Program-made: the position numbers and the translations under genes
In this document: positions 1-9,978 of the stretch, in pieces
Position numbering within the stretch: the first letter of the stretch is position 1
Layout of the letters: the number at the start of each line of letters is the position of its first letter
The notes under the pieces: generated by a model
The model's database searches: none
What the model was told of the DNA's origin: nothing
What the model saw: the letters and a program-made list of their open reading frames with translations, nothing else
Assembly: GCF_000488275.1 (NCBI RefSeq)
Contig: NZ_KI530762.1
Location: 1,082,800-1,146,799, forward strand
DNA: 64,000 nucleotides
Reading direction: 5' to 3'
Origin: Acinetobacter brisouii CIP 110357
Lineage (GTDB): Bacteria; Pseudomonadota; Gammaproteobacteria; Pseudomonadales; Moraxellaceae

Positions 1-14
1 CAGACAGTAAAATC

Positions 15-2639
15 ATGGCTGATCTTTCCTCCCATACCCCAATGATGCAGCAATACCTAAAAGTAAAAATGGCGCATCCACATGCTTTGGTATTTTACCG
101 CATGGGGGATTTCTACGAATTATTTTTTAACGATGCCCACAAAGCCGCAAAATTACTCGGAATTACCTTAACTCACCGTGGCAAAACCAATGGTGAACCA
201 ATTCCAATGGCGGGTGTACCATATCATGCCGCAGAAGGGTACTTGGCGCGTTTGGTCAAGGCAGGCGAAACAGTTGCGATCTGCGAACAGGTTGGCGAGG
301 TGACAGGTAAGGGGCCTGTAGAGCGTAAAGTTGTACGGATTTTAACGCCAGGAACATTGACCGATGATGCATTGCTTGGCAGCTATCAGTCTTCGAATTT
401 GGTCGCGTTATGCATTCAGCAAAACCAGATCGGAATCGCCTTACTGGATTTAAGTGCCAGTATTTTTAAAGTCCAACAACAAACTTACACGGCTGAGCAG
501 CTACCAATTGATTTGGCACGCCTGATGCCAAGTGAAATCGTGATTGATGAAGATCTGGTTGATCAAAACATTTTAGAAGTCATTAAAAAACAGCTGGACT
601 GCCCGATTACCAAGCGCCCAAATGTCGATTTTAATTTAAACAATGCCCAAAAAACCTTATGCGACCAGTTTGCAGTGGCAACATTGTCGGGTTTTGGGAT
701 TGATCATTTACCTTTAGCGAAAGCTGCTGCTGCTGCGTTGATTCACTACGCCAAAGAAACTCAAAAAACCGCGCTGCCGCATATCCGTTCCATTCAACTG
801 GAACAGTCGAGTGACTTTATCGCGCTTGACCCAGTGACGCGTCGTAACCTTGAAATTATTGAGCCGTTATTTGAACATGGCACGTCTTTATTTCAACTGA
901 TTAACCATTGTCAAACGGCAATGGGTGGACGCTTGCTCAGCCGTACTTTGATGCAACCGATTCGTGATACTGCATTACTCGATCAGCGTTTAGATGCGAT
1001 TGAACAATTGTTACAGGGCTACCATGAAACACCTGTACGTTTAGTACTCAAAGAAATTGGCGATATTGAACGAGTGTTGAGTCGTGTGGCACTTGGCAGT
1101 GCGCGCCCACGTGACTTGGTGCAGTTACGTCATGCCTGTGCGCAGATTCCATTGTTACGTCATGCATTGCAACCTGTGATTCAGTCACAAAAATCAGTAC
1201 TTTTAAATGATTTAGATCAACAGCTTGGTGATTTTAAAGCACTCCATCAAGAGCTCATGGCAGCGATTGTTGAACATCCACCTGTATTACTACGTGATGG
1301 CAATGTAATTGCAGAAGGCTACGATACTGAACTGGATGAACTTCGCCAAATTCGTGATCATGCAGGACAGTTTTTGATTGATCTGGAAATTAAAGAACGT
1401 GAACGTACAGGCATCAACACTTTAAAAATTGGTTATAACCGTGTCAGTGGGTATTACATTGAACTGACGCGCGCTCAGGCCGAGCAAGCGCCTGCCGATT
1501 ATATTCGCCGTCAGACCTTAAAAAATGCCGAGCGTTATATCACACCAGAGCTGAAAGGTTTTGAAGATAAAGTGCTGTCGAGTGAATCACGGGCGTTGGC
1601 ACGGGAGAAAATGCTGTTTGAAGCCTTACTTGAAACCTTGCGCCAAAACATTGCCAATTTACAGATGATGAGTGCGGCAATTGCTCAAGTGGATGTCCTG
1701 AGTAATTTTGCTGAGCAAGCGCGCTTATATACATGGGCGCGTCCAAGCTTTAGCCCTGAAATTGGCATCAAGATTACCGCAGGACGTCATCCTGTAGTTG
1801 AAGCACTCAATAAAGCACCATATACACCTAACGATACTTTCTTGGACGTGCAGCATCGGATGGCGATTATTACTGGGCCGAACATGGGCGGTAAATCGAC
1901 TTTTATGCGTCAAACGGCACTGATTAGTTTACTGGCCTATTGCGGTAGCTTTGTGCCTGCACAGGCAGCACAGCTTGGACCGATTGACCGTATATTTACC
2001 CGTATTGGCTCAGCGGATGATTTGTCGACAGGCAAATCGACCTTTATGGTAGAAATGACGGAAACCTCACAAATTCTGCATCACGCCACCCATCAGTCTT
2101 TGGTGCTCATGGATGAAGTCGGGCGCGGAACCAGTACCTATGATGGCTTGTCTCTGGCTTGGGCATGTGTGCTTGACTTAACCAAACGTGTGAAATGCTT
2201 GTGTTTGTTTGCTACGCATTATTTTGAGCTGACTGAACTGGCACAAGAAGCGGGCATTGACAACTATCACGTTACGGCAAAAGAGCTGAATGGTCAGCTC
2301 ATCTTGCTGCATAAAGTGCAACAAGGTCCAGCCAGTCAAAGTCATGGTTTGCAAGTGGCAAAATTGGCGGGGATTCCTGCGAGTGTCATTAAGGATGCTC
2401 AAAAACGTCTCAAGATTTTGGAAAAGCAGCAACAACAGCACTTACAGACTTCGGTACAAAGTGATTTGTTTATGCAGCTTGAACCTGAAATTGAGATTGT
2501 TGAAAAAACAGTTGAAATTGAGGTGGCTTCACCTGCTTTAGATTATTTACAGCAGCTTGATGTTGATAATCTGACGCCACGTCAGGCACTTGAGCAACTG
2601 TATGAATTAAAAGCGTTAGCCAAAAAGCCTGTTGAATAA
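15..2639 (+). CDS. mutS: DNA mismatch repair protein MutS
   Basis: Recognises base mismatches and small loops and, with MutL, starts methyl-directed repair in the cytoplasm. The protein has 874 residues, the usual MutS1 length. The mismatch-contacting Phe-X-Glu motif is seen at F33-Y-E35 (GDFYELF), the ATPase Walker A (GPNMGGKST) starts near residue 621, and the Walker B ([16 protein letters not shown]) and the FATHYFELT switch follow. The C-terminal 60 residues are a Gln-rich linker followed by a short tail of the tetramerisation type. It stands alone ahead of fdxA, the order usual in Acinetobacter. The ATG lies only 14 bases inside the window, so its promoter is mostly outside. Confidence 0.97.
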   Translation: MADLSSHTPMMQQYLKVKMAHPHALVFYRMGDFYELFFNDAHKAAKLLGITLTHRGKTNGEPIPMAGVPYHAAEGYLARLVKAGETVAICEQVGEVTGKGPVERKVVRILTPGTLTDDALLGSYQSSNLVALCIQQNQIGIALLDLSASIFKVQQQTYTAEQLPIDLARLMPSEIVIDEDLVDQNILEVIKKQLDCPITKRPNVDFNLNNAQKTLCDQFAVATLSGFGIDHLPLAKAAAAALIHYAKETQKTALPHIRSIQLEQSSDFIALDPVTRRNLEIIEPLFEHGTSLFQLINHCQTAMGGRLLSRTLMQPIRDTALLDQRLDAIEQLLQGYHETPVRLVLKEIGDIERVLSRVALGSARPRDLVQLRHACAQIPLLRHALQPVIQSQKSVLLNDLDQQLGDFKALHQELMAAIVEHPPVLLRDGNVIAEGYDTELDELRQIRDHAGQFLIDLEIKERERTGINTLKIGYNRVSGYYIELTRAQAEQAPADYIRRQTLKNAERYITPELKGFEDKVLSSESRALAREKMLFEALLETLRQNIANLQMMSAAIAQVDVLSNFAEQARLYTWARPSFSPEIGIKITAGRHPVVEALNKAPYTPNDTFLDVQHRMAIITGPNMGGKSTFMRQTALISLLAYCGSFVPAQAAQLGPIDRIFTRIGSADDLSTGKSTFMVEMTETSQILHHATHQSLVLMDEVGRGTSTYDGLSLAWACVLDLTKRVKCLCLFATHYFELTELAQEAGIDNYHVTAKELNGQLILLHKVQQGPASQSHGLQVAKLAGIPASVIKDAQKRLKILEKQQQQHLQTSVQSDLFMQLEPEIEIVEKTVEIEVASPALDYLQQLDVDNLTPRQALEQLYELKALAKKPVE

Positions 2640-2735
2640 TCCGATTTGTTTAAAATAAAACTGGTTGTGAATGAGAATCAATCAGTTTTAATTTAAATTA
2701 ACAGCCTTTTATATAATTAATATCAATAAAAGGAA

Positions 2736-2765
2736 TTGTTTGTTCAGGGGTTTTTTGCCTACAAT
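2736..2765 (+). promoter_or_regulatory. Candidate sigma-70 promoter of fdxA
   Basis: A TACAAT -10 element at 2760-2765 lies 18 bases after a weak TTGTTT -35 element at 2736-2741, about 40 bases upstream of the fdxA ATG. This is inferred from consensus only. Confidence 0.45.
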
Positions 2766-2807
2766 AGCGCAATTGATCGAAACCATATTTTTTAGGTAGC
2801 TGTCGCC

Positions 2808-3131
2808 ATGACCTTTGTTGTCACTGAAAACTGTATTAAATGTAAATATCAAGACTGCGTTGAAGTATGCCCAGTAGACTGCTTCTATGAAGGTCCAAAT
2901 TTCCTTGTAATTAACCCTGATGAATGTATCGACTGCGCACTATGCGAACCAGAATGTCCAGCCAATGCAATTTTCTCAGAAGATGAGTTGCCAGAAGGCC
3001 AAGACGTCTTTATTGAATTGAATGCTGAGCTTTCACAAAAATGGCCGAACATCACCCAAATCGGTGATCAGCCAGCAGACCGTGAAGAGTGGAACGGTAA
3101 AGCAGATAAATTACAATATTTAGAAAAATAA
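2808..3131 (+). CDS. fdxA: 7Fe ferredoxin FdxA
   Basis: A soluble low-potential electron carrier of 107 residues. The N-terminus carries the seven-iron pattern: C9-x2-C (CIKCKYQDC), CPVDC, then the full 4Fe-4S set [12 protein letters not shown] at about residues 40-50, the same cysteine spacing as Azotobacter FdI-type proteins. The C-terminal 50 residues are acidic and end in a conserved W-x-x-K-x-D-K-L-x-Y-L region typical of the proteobacterial family. It is a single gene with its own terminator immediately downstream. Its electron partners cannot be told from this window. Confidence 0.95.
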   Translation: MTFVVTENCIKCKYQDCVEVCPVDCFYEGPNFLVINPDECIDCALCEPECPANAIFSEDELPEGQDVFIELNAELSQKWPNITQIGDQPADREEWNGKADKLQYLEK

Positions 3132-3136
3132 TTGCA

Positions 3137-3164
3137 AAAGATCAGCGAAAGCTGATCTTTTTTT
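3137..3164 (+). terminator. Intrinsic terminator after fdxA
   Basis: A ten-base stem (AAAGATCAGC / GCTGATCTTT) with a GAAA tetraloop is followed by a run of T. It starts six bases after the fdxA stop codon. Confidence 0.9.
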
Positions 3165-3262
3165 ATACAAAAAATTCACATTTCATTTAAAAAAATTCAA
3201 TTTTACAGCTCTGAATTGGATTACAATGTTAGTCATATTGTACTCCCTCTGTTTTATTTTCA

Positions 3263-4000
3263 ATGATTAAATCTGTATCAAAGCATCTGTTCACCACAGG
3301 TGTGGTTTCGTTATTTCTGGTGAGCTGTACCACTACAACGCAACAAACAGGCTACAATTATTCACAAACGGGTAAACGTATTCATATTCCCGAGGAGCAG
3401 GTCTCCAATGAACGACTCGTTCCACCGAAAGTGGTGCCTGATTCTTATAATCTATGGTTAGCGCAAGGCAATAATCGCCAACACGCTTATGAATATGAAA
3501 AATTTTTAGACCAGCAACATGTGGGCAATATTATTCCAGCGTTTGAATTATTGCGTAGTGCGCGTGACTGGCAAAAATGTAGTAGTTCCGAATACGCCGT
3601 ACCAAATCGCGAATTATGGGAAAATCAGGTTGCCACATTGCGCGTGTTTAAATACTTGGTTGCAACCAAAGTGTTGACTGACTTTGAAGTAACATCAGTC
3701 TATCGTGACATGCCAACCAACCATTGTGCAGGTGGGGCCAACTCTTCACGTCATTTATTTAATTCAGCAATCGATTTTCGTATCGGTGAGAAGTATCCAC
3801 AACCGAGGGATCTGGCATTTATTGAAAATACCAAGTTCAAGTTGTGTCAGTTTTGGACACAGTATGGACAAAACCTGAATATGGGCTTGGGACTGTATGC
3901 ATCAGGGCAAATTCATATTGATACGCAAGGCTATCGAACTTGGGGACCTAACTTGAGTCGTAGCTCTTCTATGTGTAGTGGCTACATCGCTCGTGCTTAA
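3263..4000 (+). CDS. Lipoprotein with M15-type peptidase fold
   Basis: A 245-residue envelope protein, probably a D-Ala-D-Ala peptidase-like (M15 family) lipoprotein acting on peptidoglycan. The N-terminus is a type II signal peptide with lipobox LVSC, so C22 would be lipidated. The C-terminal half holds a metal-ligand pattern of the M15A/DUF882 kind: SRHLFNSAIDF (His and Asp) and, near the end, QIHIDTQGYRTW (His). The middle part (VFKYLVATKVLTDFEVTSVYRDMPTN) matches the strand-helix region before the first ligand. It is a single gene with its own terminator. The peptidase call rests on these motifs; activity and substrate are inference. Confidence 0.7.
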   Translation: MIKSVSKHLFTTGVVSLFLVSCTTTTQQTGYNYSQTGKRIHIPEEQVSNERLVPPKVVPDSYNLWLAQGNNRQHAYEYEKFLDQQHVGNIIPAFELLRSARDWQKCSSSEYAVPNRELWENQVATLRVFKYLVATKVLTDFEVTSVYRDMPTNHCAGGANSSRHLFNSAIDFRIGEKYPQPRDLAFIENTKFKLCQFWTQYGQNLNMGLGLYASGQIHIDTQGYRTWGPNLSRSSSMCSGYIARA

Positions 4001-4027
4001 AAGAGATCATTTTGGTCTCTTTTTTTT
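4000..4027 (+). terminator. Intrinsic terminator after the M15-like gene
   Basis: The stem AAGAGATC / GGTCTCTT (one G-U pair) is followed by eight T. It begins at the stop codon of the lipoprotein gene. Confidence 0.8.
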
Positions 4028-4092
4028 CTGAGAAATTGAACTCATAGCATAAATGTATACAATGACCTGATCGTAAATAAGGTGTGCCAATC

Positions 4093-4758
4093 ATGCAAGA
4101 AATGTGGACAGCGTTAGATGAATACATCGAGTCACATTTAATTTCTGAAGATCCAAAACTGCAAAAAATTATTGAAAATACTGCCGAGCATGGTTTTTCA
4201 AATCATCTGGCAGTAGCGCCAAATCAGGGCATGTTGTTGCAAATGCTGATACAGATGAATCATTGCAAGCGTGTTTTGGAACTGGGGACATTTGCCGCTT
4301 ATAGTACGGCATGGTTGGCACGAGCGTTGCCAGAAGATGGTTATTTACTCACGATTGAAGGGCGCGATACCCATGCTGCCATGGCCCAGCACAATATTGA
4401 TCAAGCCAATTATCCTGTAAAAGTTGAACTCAAAGTGGGGCGTGCTGCGGATGTATTACGCGCTTTGCCTGCTGAAACTCAGCCATTTGATTTTATTTTT
4501 ATTGATGCCGACAAACAAAGCTACCCAGAGTATTTGGAACTAAGTTTACAATTTTCACGTTCTGGTACAGTCATTGTGCTCGATAATGTGATCCGTGCAG
4601 GCGATATTATTAATCCAGACAATCATAAACCGAGTATTGAAGGAATTCGTGAAACGTTTAGCGCATTAAAAGACCATCCACGCTTGTTGTCATGCACTGC
4701 CTTACAAACTGTTGGCAGTAAAGGGCACGATGGTTTTGCGATTGCAATTGTCAAATAA
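4093..4758 (+). CDS. SAM-dependent O-methyltransferase (CCoAOMT-like)
   Basis: A 221-residue cytoplasmic class I methyltransferase of the caffeoyl-CoA/catechol O-methyltransferase family. The SAM-binding motif VLELGTFAAYSTAWLA lies near residues 58-73, an acidic strand end (LTIEGRD) follows, and FDFIFIDADKQSYPEYLE carries the metal-binding Asp residues, with a second ligand set at VLDNVIRAGDI. An in-frame GTG at 4084 would add three residues, but it is only one base after the AAGG ribosome site at 4079-4082, whereas the ATG at 4093 is ten bases away. I therefore start at the ATG. The natural substrate cannot be told. Confidence 0.85.
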   Translation: MQEMWTALDEYIESHLISEDPKLQKIIENTAEHGFSNHLAVAPNQGMLLQMLIQMNHCKRVLELGTFAAYSTAWLARALPEDGYLLTIEGRDTHAAMAQHNIDQANYPVKVELKVGRAADVLRALPAETQPFDFIFIDADKQSYPEYLELSLQFSRSGTVIVLDNVIRAGDIINPDNHKPSIEGIRETFSALKDHPRLLSCTALQTVGSKGHDGFAIAIVK

Positions 4759-4823
4759 CAGCGAATGTAACAAAAAATCACCAATTGATTTTTTTATATA
4801 AAAATAAATAGCTTAAGTATTCT

Positions 4824-4864
4824 GTCCATAGAGTTATCCACAGATTATGCGGATAACTATGGAC
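4824..4864. terminator. Hairpin between convergent genes, with a DnaA box
   Basis: GTCCATAGAGTTATCC pairs with GGATAACTATGGAC, a 14-base-pair stem with a two-base bulge and an 11-base loop. It lies between the convergent methyltransferase and usp genes and is followed on the plus strand by a short T-run, so it probably works as a terminator. A perfect DnaA box (TTATCCACA, 4834-4842) sits in the left arm and loop, and a near box (TTATCCGCA) is on the other strand at 4848-4856. Confidence 0.6.
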
Positions 4865-4879
4865 AACTTTTTACGAAAA

Positions 4880-5722
4880 CTATTTGGCGACAATGAGCGG
4901 CACATTTAAGTTTCGGAAAATGGTTGTCGTAATACTGCCCAAGAAAAATTGATGAATTTTGCTGTGACTAAATGCACCAAGTAAAACCAATTGAATGCCA
5001 TGCTGACGCTGGTATTCCATGATGCTTTCTGCGACATCGCCATAACGTGCCTCAACTACGACATCTAAACCTTGTGCTTTGAGGAATTGTTCAGGTTCTT
5101 TGAGTACTTCTGGATGATCACCAACATAAAGCAAGTGACATTGAAGTTGGCGTAGTAAATCGCTTTCGGCAATACGATGCATCATTTTTAAACAGGTTGG
5201 TGAATATTCATAAGCAAATATGAATCGGGTAGGTGCTTTAAAATGATCGCCAATGGTCATGATGGTACATTTTGCCCCACGGATAAAATTTTCAACATTG
5301 CTGCCAATCGCTTTATTTTTTTCTGCAGCACGTTCCCCAACTCGACCAATAATTGCAATATCGTCTTCTTTTAAAATATTGAAGCTTTGTTCAAGAAAGT
5401 CACCTTTTTCCTGAATAATACTGACATCAATGCCATGTTTTTCTTTAATCATGTTGGAGATGTGATTTAAGAGATTATTGCTATAGTTGACGGCAAGCTC
5501 ACTTTGTTTTTGTTCAAGTTCTGCAAGTTCTTTGAGCAACATGGCATTGCTTTCGAACCCGATGACACCACTAATTTCCCCTAAGTGATAACTGGCTGGA
5601 TAGTAATCCAAAATTTGTAATAGCACCAATTCTCGATGTGTCTGCTTCGCGACCCATGCCGCAGCATCTGCAATGGCATTAATACAGGGTGAAGAATCTA
5701 TACAAGCAATCACACGTTTCAT
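4880..5722 (-). CDS. Tandem universal stress protein (UspA family)
   Basis: A 280-residue cytoplasmic protein made of two Usp domains (about residues 1-145 and 146-280). Each begins with the family's beta-strand and Asp pattern (KRVIACIDSSPC; RFIFAYEYSP). The second ends in the nucleotide-binding-like stretch LVLLGAFSHSKIHQFFLGSITTTIF, close to the G-2x-G-9x-G(S/T) signature. Domain 1 has a degenerate form (IAIIGRVGE...IGSNVENFIRG). A longer frame from a GTG at 5746 is possible, but the ATG at 5722 has a strong GAGAGG site six bases upstream. Its role in stress resistance is inferred from the family. Confidence 0.88.
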   Translation of the reverse strand: MKRVIACIDSSPCINAIADAAAWVAKQTHRELVLLQILDYYPASYHLGEISGVIGFESNAMLLKELAELEQKQSELAVNYSNNLLNHISNMIKEKHGIDVSIIQEKGDFLEQSFNILKEDDIAIIGRVGERAAEKNKAIGSNVENFIRGAKCTIMTIGDHFKAPTRFIFAYEYSPTCLKMMHRIAESDLLRQLQCHLLYVGDHPEVLKEPEQFLKAQGLDVVVEARYGDVAESIMEYQRQHGIQLVLLGAFSHSKIHQFFLGSITTTIFRNLNVPLIVAK

Positions 5723-6004
5723 TATAGCCTCTCTTTGAGTTGACACTCTTAGGTCTAATTCTTGGTTTTACTGTAGCACAAGTTGTTCATGCTGCAAGTT
5801 ACAGATATCGCAATTTAGCTCACCTTCATAAAATTACAGAAAATATTCTTATTATTTCGTAACAATAATTTATCTCTGATCGTATTTAAACAATCAGGAA
5901 AGTTGAGCGTATGCCAAAAGCCAATGCCTGACATTTTGCCAAGCCTGACTTAAGTTTGACGATGTATGCTGAATCGGCTGAAACACAATGTAGAGAGGCG
6001 ATAG

Positions 6005-6430
6005 ATGTTATCGAATTGGTTATTTTGGGCAATTTTGTCTGCAAGTTTTGCTGCATTAACCGCAATTTTTGCCAAAGTCGGGCTACAAGGTGTAGATTCG
6101 GATTTTGCAACCCTGATCCGTACGGTTTTGATTGTACTGATTTTACTGGCATGGGTGAGTTTTTTAGGAAAATGGCAAAATCCATTATGGTTGAGTGGGA
6201 AAACGTGGTTGTTTCTCAGCCTTTCTGCTGTAGCAACAGGCGCATCTTGGCTATGCTATTTTCGTGCTTTGCAAATGGGGCATGCTTCTCAGGTTGCACC
6301 AGTTGATAAACTGAGTGTGGTGTTGGTTGCAATTTTTGCCGTGATATTTTTGGGAGAACGTCCAAGCGGGCAAGAGTATGCAGGTATTGCGCTGATTACA
6401 ACGGGCGTATTAATGATTGCACTAAAATAA
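6005..6430 (+). CDS. Half-size EamA/DMT-family membrane protein
   Basis: A 141-residue inner-membrane protein with about five hydrophobic helices, corresponding to one EamA repeat of the drug/metabolite transporter superfamily (COG2510 type). Full-length members carry two such repeats, so this one probably works as a dimer. Recognisable features are the opening helix (WAILSASFAALTAIFAKVGL), the central ASWLCYFRALQMGHASQVAPVDKLS segment and the ending helix after LGERPSGQEYAG. The substrate is unknown. The gene is isolated, with about 250 bases of non-coding DNA on each side. Confidence 0.8.
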   Translation: MLSNWLFWAILSASFAALTAIFAKVGLQGVDSDFATLIRTVLIVLILLAWVSFLGKWQNPLWLSGKTWLFLSLSAVATGASWLCYFRALQMGHASQVAPVDKLSVVLVAIFAVIFLGERPSGQEYAGIALITTGVLMIALK

Positions 6431-6669
6431 CGATAGACGTTTGCTATGACTGCATTCGTAATTGATTTGGCTTCCTGCAATCGAAACAGATGACCTGTTT
6501 CGAGGTATGAGTTGTACTTAGAATATAAGATGATAATTCGGTTTCGGTCAGGATGTTTTACCAGTGTGCTGATGTGGCTGGCTTTTTTACAACCTGACCT
6601 AAAACAAAGATAAAATCATAAAAAAAATCATATTTTTCTCTTGGTGTTCAACAGATGCTAGCCTCCTGA

Positions 6670-9600
6670 CTATATTTTTTTACTATTTTTCGGCATGTTT
6701 TCCTGCCATAAAGTTGAACGGTTCCGACCATTTCGTTTTGAAAAATATAAGGCGCTATCTGCACGTTCCAGACTATTTTCAATTGAGTTTTCAGGCTGTT
6801 TAATGATGTAAATACCTAAGCTGATTGTAAAGTTAATCATGCCAAGATTCACAACAGTGGCAGGGTTAGACATGATCATTTCCCTGAAAAATTCTGCACG
6901 CTCAAAGGCTTTTGTTGTATTTGTATTTGAGAGTAAAATCACAAATTCCTCACCGCCCAAGCGCCCGAGTAAGTCATTTTTTCCTAACTGTTTTGACAAA
7001 ACATTGACCAAATGCTTGAGAACTAAGTCGCCAATAGCATGCCCATACGTATCATTAACAATTTTAAAGTGGTCAATATCAATCATGATCAGGGCAGAAG
7101 AAGCTGTAAGACCTTTTGAAATATCCTCAAGCTCAATCGCTAAACGGTTGATAAATGCGCGGCGGTTACTGATTCCTGTGAGAGCATCGGTTGATGCCAA
7201 CAGTTCAAGTTGCGACTCTCGCTCTTTTTGTGGAGTGATATCATGGAAAATCCAGCATTGTCCAAGAAAATGGCATGAATTGATTAAAGATAGGTTTTCA
7301 ATTTCGAGATAACGACCATCTGCCAGCATAATGGTTTTTTTGAAACTCTCATCTCGATCATTGTGTGTGAGGTTGAGGTGGTATCCAGTCACATGATAAA
7401 GGGTTTTTTCAAATTCATGTGTAGGCAGCTCAATGAGCTCATTTAATGACAAATCAAGTTGTAAGGTCGAAATCAGCATCTGATTCGCTGCAACAGTATG
7501 GTGTCGTTCTCCGATACTGGTATCAACAACCAGAATTCCTGAAGGAAACTGTTCAACTAATGCCTCAAGACGCTGTTGGGTTTTCACTAAATCAGATTCT
7601 GCGCGATGGCGGGCATCAACATCGTTGAGTGTCCAGATAGCGTTCCCCGAATGGTCTTCAGGGTCGAGTAAAGCACCTTGAATATCGAACCAGTTTAATG
7701 TGCTGTTATACATATACAGAGGCCATTCGTCACGAACGTAACCTGTTTGTTGTACGGTATTGAATAATTCAATTAGTTTTTCATTGGTATGATCATTTTT
7801 ATGCAGATGGCTAAAGCTAATTTTCGTTTTTTGTTCGCCATAAGGTAACTGAAAAATTTTGGCTGCTCGTTCATTGGCATACAAAATTTCATGTTTGGCG
7901 CTTGTAACGACAATCAGAGAGTTACTACGGTCAAGCACGGCTTTGACCAAGTGTGAATGCTCAACTCGTTTTTGAATATCTGTGTATGTGCCTAACATTT
8001 TAGTGGGTGACGATGATGCATCGCGCTGGGTAACTTTCCCTCGAAGTTCCACCCATAACCATCTGCCATCTGCTGTTTTTAAACGAGCTTCAGTACGAAA
8101 TTCATGCCCATGCTTTAAATGTTGAGAAAGCTGCTGCATAAAAGTTTCGCGATCTTGCGGGTGCAAAAACAGATTGAGAAAATCTTCAAAAGATAGTTTG
8201 AACGCGTTATGTGCATATCCCAGCATTTCATAGCAGCGTTTATCCCATTTCAATTCATCGGTAATATAGTTCCATTGCCATAAACCGTCTTGCACTGCCA
8301 TAAATGTCAGACGCAGATGTTCCTCTTTTTGCCGTAATTTTTCCTGTAATATCTCATCTTGAGTAATATCAAGGATATAACCATGGCATAAAATATTGTG
8401 ATCTTCTTCGATTTGGGCTTTAGCGTGGCTGCGTAGCCAGCGAATAGAACCATCTGGGCAAATCACCCGATATTTCACATCCCACGCTTTTTGGTTATGT
8501 AAACTATCACTAATCACAGTGTACACATGAGTGATATCTTCGGGGTGAATGCATTCAGTCAAATAATCCAGTTTAAAATTTTGCTCTGAAAAAGGCTGAA
8601 TACCATGTAATTCAAAGAAGCTCGGATTGGTAAAAGGCAATGTTAAAGAACCATCAGGATGAATACAGACTTGAAAGAGCCCACCTGGAACTTCATTTGC
8701 CAAATACATAAAATGGCGTCTTTGTTGTACCAGCATGGCGAGGTTACGCTGTCGCTGTAAGGCGAGCCACGCACTAATCAGTACAATCACCAATAATAAG
8801 CCTGTACCAATGAGGTTATAGGTCAGGTTACGCTGGTAAGCATTATCTAAAGCAGCAAAGGTATGCTGTCTTTCAATTCCTGAACTGATAATCAGAGGAA
8901 AGCCATCAACTCGCTTCCATGCGTACATGCGTTGTAGCTGGTCTGGGCCAGTTTTTGCTTCATAAGTACCATTTTGTACATTATTTCGAAACAGTTTAAG
9001 CCGCTCTTTGGGAAGTGTTTTTCCTAAAACCTTATCTTGATACTGCGAGCGCGCTAAATAAGTTCCATCTTCGCGTGCCAGTAAAATGACATCGATAGGG
9101 TTATCAAAAATATTCTGGAAATATTGTGAAATATAGTTTGGAGATAACGACAAAATCATCACACCAATAAATTTATGGTTACGATACAATGGTTTGGTTA
9201 ACTGAATTGCCCACTGATTGGAAAATTTTTCTTTGACTGGCGAGCTAATATAGAAATCAGTTTTTTGATGTAAATGAACCTGAAAATATTCACGATCTGT
9301 AATGTACATCGCATTTTTATCATTTTTAATTGGCTTTATATTGGAATAAATCAGTTTGCCTTGAGCATCGGCAATCGAAATTTGAGTGATAGAACCTCGC
9401 GGATAGCTATGGCTTACATTGTAGATTGCACGTTGAAATGCTGCATTATTCTGCAATTCGTAATTATTTTTCATGTCAATCATACTGTAGTTCAAACCTG
9501 TAAATAATGTTTGGACTTGAACAGAAACAGCATTGGAGATTTGACGCACCCGAACCCAAGCCTGCTGCTCAGTTTGCTGATAAAGGGTACGTTGCGTGTT

Positions 9601-9717
9601 AAAAAAAATGATCCAGTAAATTACAATTGCAAAAATAACAAAACCAGTGCTCGCCAAAATAATAAATGAGGCAGGTGTCAGATTTTCACGCCATAAGCTT
9701 TTTGAAGGAGAAGGCAT
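6670..9717 (-). CDS. Membrane sensor diguanylate cyclase (dCache-like, multi-PAS, GGDEF)
   Basis: A 1015-residue inner-membrane protein that should make cyclic-di-GMP. Order: cytoplasmic start; TM1 (about 18-40); periplasmic Cache-like sensor to about residue 295 (with YISSPVKE...WAIQLTKPLY); TM2 (about 298-320); PAS domains at about 330-455, 465-580, 585-700 and 715-840, each ending in a PAC-like DIT/DVD motif; GGDEF domain about 850-1010. The active site GGEEF (RLGGEEFVILL) and the metal-binding IDHFKIVNDTYGH are intact, so catalysis is expected. The inhibitory site (RxxD five residues before GGEEF) reads GKND, so product inhibition is probably absent. It lies beside a second cyclic-di-GMP gene on the same strand, about 260 bases away. 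Confidence 0.93.
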   Translation of the reverse strand: MPSPSKSLWRENLTPASFIILASTGFVIFAIVIYWIIFFNTQRTLYQQTEQQAWVRVRQISNAVSVQVQTLFTGLNYSMIDMKNNYELQNNAAFQRAIYNVSHSYPRGSITQISIADAQGKLIYSNIKPIKNDKNAMYITDREYFQVHLHQKTDFYISSPVKEKFSNQWAIQLTKPLYRNHKFIGVMILSLSPNYISQYFQNIFDNPIDVILLAREDGTYLARSQYQDKVLGKTLPKERLKLFRNNVQNGTYEAKTGPDQLQRMYAWKRVDGFPLIISSGIERQHTFAALDNAYQRNLTYNLIGTGLLLVIVLISAWLALQRQRNLAMLVQQRRHFMYLANEVPGGLFQVCIHPDGSLTLPFTNPSFFELHGIQPFSEQNFKLDYLTECIHPEDITHVYTVISDSLHNQKAWDVKYRVICPDGSIRWLRSHAKAQIEEDHNILCHGYILDITQDEILQEKLRQKEEHLRLTFMAVQDGLWQWNYITDELKWDKRCYEMLGYAHNAFKLSFEDFLNLFLHPQDRETFMQQLSQHLKHGHEFRTEARLKTADGRWLWVELRGKVTQRDASSSPTKMLGTYTDIQKRVEHSHLVKAVLDRSNSLIVVTSAKHEILYANERAAKIFQLPYGEQKTKISFSHLHKNDHTNEKLIELFNTVQQTGYVRDEWPLYMYNSTLNWFDIQGALLDPEDHSGNAIWTLNDVDARHRAESDLVKTQQRLEALVEQFPSGILVVDTSIGERHHTVAANQMLISTLQLDLSLNELIELPTHEFEKTLYHVTGYHLNLTHNDRDESFKKTIMLADGRYLEIENLSLINSCHFLGQCWIFHDITPQKERESQLELLASTDALTGISNRRAFINRLAIELEDISKGLTASSALIMIDIDHFKIVNDTYGHAIGDLVLKHLVNVLSKQLGKNDLLGRLGGEEFVILLSNTNTTKAFERAEFFREMIMSNPATVVNLGMINFTISLGIYIIKQPENSIENSLERADSALYFSKRNGRNRSTLWQENMPKNSKKI

Positions 9718-9978
9718 ATATTCACTACATTCTAAATATATATTTGAGAAAATCTCAAAATTTTTATTTACCTAAATTCTAAATAATCAAAAGAGGGTGA
9801 GAAAAAATCTCTCTTTATGACTATGAAAAACTGTAATATTTAATCGATCACAAGCTGATTTATAGATTTTCATCAAGCAATTTTATTTTTCTTGTGCCTT
9901 ATTGAAATCTGTTTCAATCCTGTTCGGCGAGAAAAATAAAATAGGTATAAATCATGATAAAAGCAGCCTAATGAACAT

